From assembly GCA_014204435.1 (NCBI GenBank), contig JACHLF010000005.1, positions 62,001 to 126,000 on the forward strand: DNA of 64,000 nt. Reading direction: 5' to 3'. This document shows positions 9,573 to 15,718 of this stretch, one piece after another. Each line of letters begins with the position of its first letter. Position 1 is the first letter of the stretch. The stretch comes from Mycobacteroides chelonae. Its GTDB lineage: Bacteria > Actinomycetota > Actinomycetes > Mycobacteriales > Mycobacteriaceae. The notes below the pieces were generated by a model. The model did no database searches. It saw nothing but the letters and a program-made list of their open reading frames with translations, and was not told the origin of the DNA. The translations under genes were made by a program, and so were the position numbers.

Positions 9573-11216
9573 TTAGTGGTGCTCGGCGCCCGGCAGGGTG
9601 GTGTGGTCGGCCGCGGATGCGTGGCTCTGGGCCTGTCCCTGAGCTTCGAATCCGGTACCAGCCGCAGCATGCGAACCCATCGAGGAGCCATACGACTCGT
9701 TCATCGAGGAGCTGTGCGAGGCATTGAGCGAGCTGTTCATCGACTCGTTGATGGCGCTGGAATGGGTGCCGGCGCCGACCGCAGTGCCGCCGCCCACAGA
9801 ACCCGAACCACCCAACGACTCATTGATGGCACTGGAGTGGGCGCCGGCGCCGACCGCAGAGCCGCCGCCCACAGAACCCGAACCACCCAACGACTCACCA
9901 ACGGCACCACCCACATGCGAACCAGCACCAACGGCACCACCGAGACCGGCACCGGCGTTGACACCACCGCCGACCGCAGTGCCGCCGCCCACAGAACCCG
10001 AACCACCCAACGACTCACCAACGGCACCACCCACATGCGAACCAGCACCAACGGCACCACCCACATGCGAACCAGCACCAACGGCACCACCGAGACCGGC
10101 ACCGGCGTTGACACCACCGCCCACCGCAGCGTTACCCCCGACCGCGGCGTTGCTCACGACCGCGGCGTTACCCGCCAAACCAGCATTGCCCGCCAAACCA
10201 GCGTTACCCGCCAAACCAGCGTTACCCGCCAAACCAGCGTTACCCGCCAAACCAGCATTGCCCGCCAAACCAGCGTTACCCGCCAAACCAGCGTTACCCG
10301 CCAAACCAGCGTTACCCGCCAAACCAGCGTTACCCGCCAAACCAGCGTTACCCGCCAAACCAGCGTTACCGCCCACAGCGGCCGAACCGGCTCCGCTCGT
10401 CGCGGTACCGATATTCGCCTGATTGTGCGAAGCGATTTCGGTGTTCGTGGTGTTACCCGAGCCGATGTTCGTCGAGCGGTCGGTGTTGAACGAATCGTTG
10501 ATATTGGTGGTGTTGCGCTGCGAGTGGTCATCGACGACGGTCACGCTCTTGTCGATGTCGGCAGAGCCGTGCCCACTGACGTTGGTGTAGTCGCCACCAA
10601 CCCGAGTTTGGCTCTGGTCCACACCGACATTGCTGCCGTGGTCCGCATTGATGATGTTGCTATCCCGCACATCACCGTTGACAGCGGTGGAACCCTTACC
10701 GGAAGCAATGGGACCGGAGTTGCTGCCGCCCACAGCCACGGCGCCATCACCAATGGCCGTGGTGTCACGGTTACCGAACTGGATATCACCAAAGCTCAGG
10801 TCCAGCAGCGGACCGCGATTGAAGCTGTCGACGTTCCCGCTGGGGCTCATGACCTGGTTGCCACTCGCGATCGGGTTGTGGCTTGCAAAGTCCGTGTCGT
10901 TGTGGCTCATGAAGTCGTTGCCCCGGGAGCTCAACAGCGAGGGCGACAGGATGCTCGGACCATCAGGCTGTGCACGGTAGTAGTTCTGCAGGTTGCCCGA
11001 CAGATCGTGAATCGGATTGCCGGTGTTGACCCACTGGGACTGGTAGCCGTAGTTAGAGGCGACCGACTCGGCAACGACCGGCATGACCGCGCCGACCTGG
11101 GCGGCGGTGACCGCCGAGAGCCCAGCGTTGGCCAGTGAGGCCTGCGGGTCAGCGACATAGTTTGCGGCCTGCACCGGGTCGCGGAACAAGTTCAGGATGA
11201 AGTCGATGATGGACAT
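9573..11216 (-). CDS. iniB: Isoniazid-inducible protein IniB (Gly/Ala/Asn-rich)
   Basis: 547 residues. The N-terminal domain (MSIIDFILNLFRDPVQAANYVADP ... LSAVTAAQVGAVMPVVAESVA, about 60 residues) is the IniB N-terminal domain; the product of the 14908 gene shares it. Then come Asn/Asp/Ser-rich sequence, eleven GLAGNA hexapeptides from an 18-bp tandem repeat, and Gly/Ser/Val-rich repeats of the GGAVGAGSHV and GESLGGSGSVGGG kinds. It is probably an extracytoplasmic or wall-linked structural protein, although no classical signal peptide is seen. ATG 11216 follows CAAGGAGACCCC; an in-frame Met at 11288 lies upstream without support. First gene of the iniBAC transcript, with TAGGGGAT elements upstream. 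Confidence 0.93.
   Translation of the reverse strand: MSIIDFILNLFRDPVQAANYVADPQASLANAGLSAVTAAQVGAVMPVVAESVASNYGYQSQWVNTGNPIHDLSGNLQNYYRAQPDGPSILSPSLLSSRGNDFMSHNDTDFASHNPIASGNQVMSPSGNVDSFNRGPLLDLSFGDIQFGNRDTTAIGDGAVAVGGSNSGPIASGKGSTAVNGDVRDSNIINADHGSNVGVDQSQTRVGGDYTNVSGHGSADIDKSVTVVDDHSQRNTTNINDSFNTDRSTNIGSGNTTNTEIASHNQANIGTATSGAGSAAVGGNAGLAGNAGLAGNAGLAGNAGLAGNAGLAGNAGLAGNAGLAGNAGLAGNAGLAGNAGLAGNAGLAGNAAVVSNAAVGGNAAVGGGVNAGAGLGGAVGAGSHVGGAVGAGSHVGGAVGESLGGSGSVGGGTAVGGGVNAGAGLGGAVGAGSHVGGAVGESLGGSGSVGGGSAVGAGAHSSAINESLGGSGSVGGGTAVGAGTHSSAINESMNSSLNASHSSSMNESYGSSMGSHAAAGTGFEAQGQAQSHASAADHTTLPGAEHH
9770..10126. repeat. Long imperfect repeats in the 3' part of iniB
   Basis: Blocks of up to 120 bp recur. 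The segment reading cgcccacagaacccgaacc occurs near 9791, 9866 and 9986. A 30-bp element containing ccacccacatgcgaaccag occurs near 9908, 10028 and 10058. They encode the Gly/Ser/Val-rich C-terminal repeats of IniB and could expand or contract by recombination. Confidence 0.8.
10171..10368. repeat. 18-bp tandem repeat x 11 within iniB
   Basis: Eleven head-to-tail copies of cccgccaaaccagcgtta, two of them ending in cattg instead of cgtta, fill 198 bp and encode (GLAGNA)11 on the minus strand. The unit is a multiple of three, so copy-number change keeps the frame. This is a VNTR, not a CRISPR array, because there are no spacers. Confidence 0.93.
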
Positions 11217-11325
11217 GGGGTCTCCTTGAGCAATCGGAGTCAACCGGTTCTGTCCGGTCGAACTGAATACAAACCTACGAACCTGCAAGAGCCCTGAAAA
11301 CGGGAAAACTTCCCCCTCTCCGTCG

Positions 11326-11381
11326 ATCCCCTACGGGGGTTCGCAACCATCCCCATTAGGGGATTAGGGGGGCACTAGGGG
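11326..11381 (-). promoter_or_regulatory. iniB upstream G/C-run elements (TAGGGGAT type)
   Basis: Within the 341-bp gene-free stretch 11217-11557, the iniB side holds ATCCCCTA (11326-11333), the dyad CCCC-ATTA-GGGG (11351-11362) overlapping TAGGGGAT (11357-11364), then TTAGGGGGG and CTAGGGG to about 11381. The same TAGGGGAT octamer in both orientations, and a CCCCATT-GGGG dyad, occur between the 15537 and 15719 starts. They are probably binding sites for a shared ini-cluster regulator. The rest of the stretch holds the BlaI-like dyads. Confidence 0.6.
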
Positions 11382-11474
11382 CGGGGCCGCAGACACTCGT
11401 CACCGCATGATCGCCTACTTTCCGCGGCCAAAAATGAGCGAGCACAACGCCCTGAACAGCGATAACGACATAAA

Positions 11475-11540
11475 TACTATCCGTCTTAGTAATTCATCTA
11501 CTATCTTTCCCTAGTAGTTACTTACTAAGTTGGATAGTAA
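11475..11540 (+). promoter_or_regulatory. Three BlaI/MecI-like operators upstream of the redox operon
   Basis: Three consecutive dyads have TACTA...TAGTA half-sites: TACTA-N7-TAGTA at 11475-11491, CTACTA-N8-TAGTAG at 11498-11517 and TTACTA-N7-TAGTAA at 11522-11540. The last ends 17 nt before the GTG start at 11558. BlaI/MecI-family repressors bind dyads of TACTA-like half-sites, and a BlaI homologue is the third gene of the downstream operon, so autoregulation is the natural reading. Confidence 0.82.
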
Positions 11541-11557
11541 TTTGAGAGAGAGAAACC

Positions 11558-12247
11558 GTGCTGCGAAGCGTGAACCGTCAACGTGATACCTGGATCGCCG
11601 CGATCTTGGGCGTGGTGATCATCGTGCTGGCCGCGTACCTGTACTTCGATCACAGCAGCCGAAGCACCGCCTCCATCGACTCACCCGCGGCCACCACACA
11701 CCCCAACAGCCTGGCCCGGCTGCGCATGGACGATCCCATGGCCCTGGGCCCCGTCGATGCGCCGGTCGTACTGGTCATCTATTCGGATTACCGCTGCCCC
11801 TTCTGCGCCAAATTCAGCCGGGACACCGAGCCTCGACTCGTCGAGCGGTATGTCAACACCGGGAAACTGGGGATCGAATGGCGTGATCTCCCGATCTTCG
11901 GCGCACAGTCGGTGCAAGCCGCCAAGGCGGGGCGAGCAGCGGCCGAACAAAGCCGGTTCTGGGAGTTCAACCGTGCTGTATACCGGCATGCACCGGATCG
12001 CGGTCATGCCGAGCTGACCGACGAAATCCTCCTTGAGCGGGCTCGTGAAGCCGGAGTCCCGGACCTGGCCCGCTTCCAGGGAGCAGTCGCCAGTGATCGG
12101 CTGCTGCCCGCTGTGCAACAAGACATTCAGGAGGCCGTCGCGATCGGTGCGGCCTCCACGCCCGTGTTCGTGATCAACGACAAGCCCGTGGTCGGTGCGC
12201 AGCCATTGGACGTCTTCGTGTCGGTCATCGAGCAGGCTCAACGGTGA
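11558..12247 (+). CDS. Membrane-anchored DsbA-like thiol:disulfide oxidoreductase
   Basis: 229 residues: an N-terminal anchor helix (about residues 12-30), a Ser/Thr/Pro linker, then a DsbA-fold domain with catalytic CPFC at residues 80-83 (SDYRCPFCAKF) and the cis-Pro loop ASTPVFVIND near residue 208. It would oxidise or isomerise disulfides in exported proteins. The GTG start at 11558 follows GAGAGAGAAACC. Its stop overlaps the CcdA start as GTGA, so the two are translationally coupled. CcdA would supply electrons, which makes a reductase/isomerase role plausible. Confidence 0.88.
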   Translation: MLRSVNRQRDTWIAAILGVVIIVLAAYLYFDHSSRSTASIDSPAATTHPNSLARLRMDDPMALGPVDAPVVLVIYSDYRCPFCAKFSRDTEPRLVERYVNTGKLGIEWRDLPIFGAQSVQAAKAGRAAAEQSRFWEFNRAVYRHAPDRGHAELTDEILLERAREAGVPDLARFQGAVASDRLLPAVQQDIQEAVAIGAASTPVFVINDKPVVGAQPLDVFVSVIEQAQR

Positions 12248-13116
12248 TCGACGTCGGAGTCCTCGGCGCCCTACTCGGTGGGGTTTTGACATTGATCAGC
12301 CCCTGCTCGGCGATGCTCCTACCGTCGTTCTTCGCATACTCCTTCGACCGGACCGGACTACTCCTGCGCAGGACCGCGCTGTTCTACCTGGGCATGCTGA
12401 CGGTGCTGGTGCCGCTGGGCGCGGGCGTAGGCGCGATCGGCGCGCTGCTTACCGAATACCGCTCCCAGGTGACGACGGCGGGAGGCCTGTTGATGATCGT
12501 GCTCGGTGTGGCGATCATTGCCGGATTCGGCTTCCGCGTCGGCCCCGCAGCGCGCGCGGCAGCTCGCCTCGATCTGTCCTCGGGCCTGTCTGTTCTGATG
12601 CTCGGCACCGTGTACGCGCTCGCGGGATTCTGCTCCGGGCCGATACTCGGGAGCGTGCTGACAGTGGCCGCCATCGGCTCCAGCCCGATCTATGGCGCCC
12701 TGCTCATGTCGCTGTATTCATTGGGAATGGCGGCACCCCTGTTCGTCCTGGCGTACGCCTGGGGGCGATTGGGGCTGTCTGACCGACGCTGGATCCGGGG
12801 ACGCGAGATCCGGATCGGACGCTTCCGAACCCACTCCACCAATCTCGTCTCCGGCGCGATGTTCATCCTGATCGGGGCATTTTTCGTCGCCACCGACGGG
12901 ACAGCCACACTGGGCGGGATCACCGGCAGCGATACTCAGTTCGACGTGCAGGCGCGGCTGCAAGATCTCACCTCCGGCCTGCCGAACGCGGCAGTGGCAC
13001 TCGTGAGCGCCTGTGCCGTATTCGCAGTAGTCCTGGTGCGTCTGCTGCGTCACCGCACCGACGCGACAAGCGGCACAAGTGACACACCCGGAGAGGACAC
13101 CGATGAGCGCGCCTAG
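12244..13116 (+). CDS. CcdA/DipZ-type membrane electron-transfer protein
   Basis: A 290-residue polytopic protein of the CcdA (DsbD transmembrane domain) family. The paired redox Cys are visible: ISPCSAMLLPSFFAYSF near residue 20 and YALAGFCSGPILGSVL near residue 125, each in a transmembrane helix. About six helices follow the family pattern. CcdA passes electrons from cytosolic thioredoxin to an extracytoplasmic thioredoxin-like partner, here most likely the DsbA-like protein encoded just upstream. The C-terminus is a Thr/Asp-rich cytosolic tail. The GTG start overlaps the upstream stop by 4 nt. Confidence 0.87.
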   Translation: MIDVGVLGALLGGVLTLISPCSAMLLPSFFAYSFDRTGLLLRRTALFYLGMLTVLVPLGAGVGAIGALLTEYRSQVTTAGGLLMIVLGVAIIAGFGFRVGPAARAAARLDLSSGLSVLMLGTVYALAGFCSGPILGSVLTVAAIGSSPIYGALLMSLYSLGMAAPLFVLAYAWGRLGLSDRRWIRGREIRIGRFRTHSTNLVSGAMFILIGAFFVATDGTATLGGITGSDTQFDVQARLQDLTSGLPNAAVALVSACAVFAVVLVRLLRHRTDATSGTSDTPGEDTDERA

Positions 13117-13133
13117 ACAGAAGGAGACGGCTC

Positions 13134-13496
13134 GTGCGTGACATGTTCGGCCTCGGCGAGCGGGAGTCGACGATCATGGAGGTGTTGTGGTCCGTAGCGG
13201 AGCCGGTGACTGTCCGCGACGTCCTGGATCGGCTGGATCGCCCCTTGGCATACACGACGGTCATGACGGTCCTAGACAACCTGCACAACAAAGGTCACGT
13301 CACGCGCCAGAAGGTGGGGCGGGCGTTCCGCTATCGCGCCGCTGAGACACGCGAGGCCGCGGCAGCGCGCATGGTCCGGGAAGTGTTGGCCGCCAGCGGC
13401 GATGCCGAAGGGGTGCTCTTGCATTTCGCCGGCCCTGCCTCCCCGGAGGAATCCACGGTGCTGCGCAGAATCCTCCGACGAGGTGGACTGACATGA
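13134..13496 (+). CDS. BlaI/MecI/CopY-family transcriptional repressor
   Basis: 120 residues. A winged-helix DNA-binding domain (GLGERESTIMEVLWS ... VRDVLDRL ... AYTTVMTVLDNLHNKGHVTR) is followed by the dimerisation helix bundle, both standard for BlaI/MecI. Family repressors leave DNA after cleavage by a cognate M56 metalloprotease, and the next gene encodes one with an ATGA overlap. GTG start at 13134 after AAGGAGACGG. It probably represses its own operon through the three TACTA/TAGTA dyads at 11475-11540. Confidence 0.92.
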   Translation: MRDMFGLGERESTIMEVLWSVAEPVTVRDVLDRLDRPLAYTTVMTVLDNLHNKGHVTRQKVGRAFRYRAAETREAAAARMVREVLAASGDAEGVLLHFAGPASPEESTVLRRILRRGGLT

Positions 13497-14416
13497 CCGT
13501 CGCGCTGGTGTTGATGACAAGTGCAGCCCTCATCGCTGTCGCAGGACCGGCATGTCTGCGACCGGCCGTGCGCCCCTCGCTGCTACCCGCCGCCGCGCTG
13601 GCGGCATGGCTCGGAGCCTTGATGGCCTTCCTCGTACTGACGGCGTTGTCCGCGACATTGCTGCTCTTTCCTCACGTACTGGACACCAGCGGTGTCAGGA
13701 CGCTGGTGGGCGGGTGCCTGAGCGGAAGCATCCCGCACTCATCCTTTGGAACCCTTGTCCAGCTTGGGATCTCGCTGCTGCCGCTGACCATCCTGACTCG
13801 GATCGCGGTCGCCGCGATTCGGACCCTGCGCTCCGCGCGCCGGCACCGCGCCCGCCACTTCTGGATGCTGGGTGCGGCGGCATGTCGCTCCGGGCACGTC
13901 CATTGGATCGACGATCCCCGGCCGATCGCCTACAGCCTCGGTGGCGCTCGAGGAGCGGTGGTGGCCACTCACGGCATCCGCCGCCTCGGCGAACAGCAGT
14001 GCGCAGCAGTGCTCGAGCACGAATTGGCGCACATCCGCGGCCGGCACCATGTGGCCGTGCTGTGTGCCGATATCGCAGCGAAGGCACTTCCGATGCTGCC
14101 GTTGATGCGCCGTGCACCAGAAATGGTGAGGCTGATGGTGGAGCTGGCGGCCGACGATGCGGCGGCACGGGCACACGGGCCGCGCACCGTGCACGCCGCA
14201 CTCCTGGCGATGAGCAAGTCGGGTGTGGCCGTACGGGGTGCCCTGAACATGTCCGGCGAATCGGTGGCGGTGCGGCTCATCTGGCTACAGGCACAGGGAG
14301 CCAGCACCCACACACCGATAGCGCGGGGCCGACTTATGCTCGGCTTCGCGTTGCTTCCCACAACTCTCATAGGCGCCGCGCTGGTGGCGCTGTTCCGGGC
14401 GTACTGCACGTTCTGA
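13493..14416 (+). CDS. M56 (BlaR1-like) membrane metalloprotease without a penicillin-binding domain
   Basis: 307 residues with about four transmembrane helices and the zinc motif HELAH at residues 176-180 (LEHELAHIRGRHH). Asp/Glu in ELAADDAAARAHG near 225 could be the third ligand. BlaR1/MecR1 add a C-terminal beta-lactam sensor of about 250 residues; it is absent here, so the signal must be sensed by the membrane part or a partner. The expected target is the BlaI-like repressor encoded just upstream (ATGA overlap). Part of the dsbA-ccdA-blaI-M56-doxX operon. Confidence 0.88.
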   Translation: MTVALVLMTSAALIAVAGPACLRPAVRPSLLPAAALAAWLGALMAFLVLTALSATLLLFPHVLDTSGVRTLVGGCLSGSIPHSSFGTLVQLGISLLPLTILTRIAVAAIRTLRSARRHRARHFWMLGAAACRSGHVHWIDDPRPIAYSLGGARGAVVATHGIRRLGEQQCAAVLEHELAHIRGRHHVAVLCADIAAKALPMLPLMRRAPEMVRLMVELAADDAAARAHGPRTVHAALLAMSKSGVAVRGALNMSGESVAVRLIWLQAQGASTHTPIARGRLMLGFALLPTTLIGAALVALFRAYCTF

Positions 14417-14466
14417 CACCCAGCGGCGCCACACCACATTCGTCGACCGAATATAAGGGAGAGCTC

Positions 14467-14904
14467 ATGAACGTGCAGCGCGCCGGGCAGATAGCGCGAT
14501 GGGTCATTCCCACGGGCGCCCGCCTCGTGTTCGGGGTCATCTTCTTGCTTGAGGGAACCCAGAAGATCTTTGGCTGGTGGAGCGGATCCCCCACCGGTTC
14601 CGGACACCCCGAGCCGTTCCTCACCTGGCCGTACTGGTGGGCCGGCGTGTTCGAGCTGGTATTGGGCGTCATGTTGACGGTAGGACTGTGGACCCGAGTG
14701 TCGGCGGTCCTGGCGGCCGGAATGATGGCCTACGCGTACTTCTTCGAACACCTGCCGGTGCATTGGGAGCCCATGCAAAACGGCGGGGCCTTCGCGGCGA
14801 CCTTCTGCTGGGGGTTCCTGCTGCTGGCTCTGACCACCGACAACACAAGGCTATCTGTGGACCGGCTACTCGGCCGCCACTCAGCAGAGAAACCGGCGGC
14901 ATAG
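14467..14904 (+). CDS. DoxX-family membrane protein
   Basis: A 145-residue, four-helix DoxX-type protein (RLVFGVIFLLEGTQKIFGW, WAGVFELVLGVMLTVGLWTRV, AAGMMAYAYFFEHLPVHWEP, GFLLLALTTDN). Mycobacterial DoxX forms a membrane redox complex with superoxide dismutase and a thiosulfate sulfurtransferase in resistance to oxidative and thiol stress, which fits the DsbA/CcdA neighbours. ATG 14467 follows GGGAGAGCTC. It ends 3 bp from the convergent IniB-like gene. Confidence 0.85.
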   Translation: MNVQRAGQIARWVIPTGARLVFGVIFLLEGTQKIFGWWSGSPTGSGHPEPFLTWPYWWAGVFELVLGVMLTVGLWTRVSAVLAAGMMAYAYFFEHLPVHWEPMQNGGAFAATFCWGFLLLALTTDNTRLSVDRLLGRHSAEKPAA

Positions 14905-14907
14905 TCG

Positions 14908-15537
14908 CTAGAACTGGTCGATTCCGGGATCGTGGTCGATTCCGGAATGATGCCCAAAATCGCCGTGATCGAAGAACGGATCCTGCAGGCCGGAATCGAC
15001 AGACCCCGAGGTCGCCGCATCTGTGCCGAAGTGCCCGGGCTCGAACCCGGCATCGGGGCTCTGCAGCGGCGACTGGAATTGATCGATCGCCGAAACCGCA
15101 CTGTCCACCGACGGAGCGAACTGATCGGGGACGGTGATCGCGTCCTGAGGCGCACCCAGATCCAACACGACGTTGGTCGCGGCATGCAGGCCCGCGTCCA
15201 GGCTCGGATCGTGCGTCGGCGCGGTGAACGGTGAGTCGAATGCCTCGAAGGCCCTAGTCGCGGCACCGCTGGCCCAAATATTGTCGGCCGGGAGCGCCAT
15301 ATGCAGTGCCTGCGTCAGATCACCCGCGGCCGGGTTGGCGGCAAGCTGCGATGCCTGTGCGCCCAGGGCCGTCGGGATCGATTCGCTGACCACCGGGATC
15401 AGCGCGGAAACATCCGCCGGTTGAACCCCGTCCAGATGTGCGTCGGCAATGACTTGCTCGGGATTGGCTGCGTACTGCGCGGCCATATCCTGGTCACGGA
15501 CCAGCGCCATGACGAAATCCAACAGGTTGTTACCCAT
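14908..15537 (-). CDS. IniB-like N-terminal domain protein
   Basis: 209 residues. The N-terminus (MGNNLLDFVMALVRDQDMAAQY ... ADVSALIPVVSESIP) aligns closely with the start of IniB (MSIIDFILNLFRDPVQAANY ... VGAVMPVVAESVA), so the IniB N-terminal domain is shared. The remainder is Ala/Asp/Pro-rich with a His/Asp/Phe/Gly-rich tail (FFDHGDFGHHSG), unlike the GLAGNA repeats. ATG 15537 matches the IniB start; GTG 15558 is possible. It is divergent from the Hsp70-like gene and shares regulatory octamers with iniB. The role is probably tied to the Ini response. Confidence 0.8.
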   Translation of the reverse strand: MGNNLLDFVMALVRDQDMAAQYAANPEQVIADAHLDGVQPADVSALIPVVSESIPTALGAQASQLAANPAAGDLTQALHMALPADNIWASGAATRAFEAFDSPFTAPTHDPSLDAGLHAATNVVLDLGAPQDAITVPDQFAPSVDSAVSAIDQFQSPLQSPDAGFEPGHFGTDAATSGSVDSGLQDPFFDHGDFGHHSGIDHDPGIDQF

Positions 15538-15600
15538 GTCTGCGATGGTAGGAGCCACCTGTTCCCGCTGCTACGGGGAGCGTCCCGTTGCCCATCGGTA

Positions 15601-15667
15601 CCCCATTGGGGGACGCACGTTAGGGGATGTCTCGTCATTAGGGGGTGTGACGACCGTCATCCCCTAC
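15601..15667. promoter_or_regulatory. Divergent promoter with TAGGGGAT elements
   Basis: In the 181-bp space between the 15537 and 15719 starts lie CCCC-ATT-GGGGG (15601-15612), TTAGGGGAT (15620-15628), ATTAGGGGG (15637-15645) and the inverted ATCCCCTAC (15659-15667). The iniB upstream region has the same octamer in both orientations and a matching CCCC-ATTA-GGGG dyad. This is evidence for one regulator over both promoters. Confidence 0.6.
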
Positions 15668-15718
15668 TGTTGGGCTGCGGGGTGAAACGTCACGGCACCG
15701 CAGAACGAACGGATAGGT

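Noticed and set aside
10171..10368. CRISPR-like repeat array
   Set aside because: Units are contiguous 18-mers without spacers and encode GLAGNA hexapeptides.
9525..11138. 537-residue plus-strand frame rich in Thr/Arg repeats
   Set aside because: It is the antisense reading of the iniB repeats; iniB has the IniB domain, a ribosome site and operon context.
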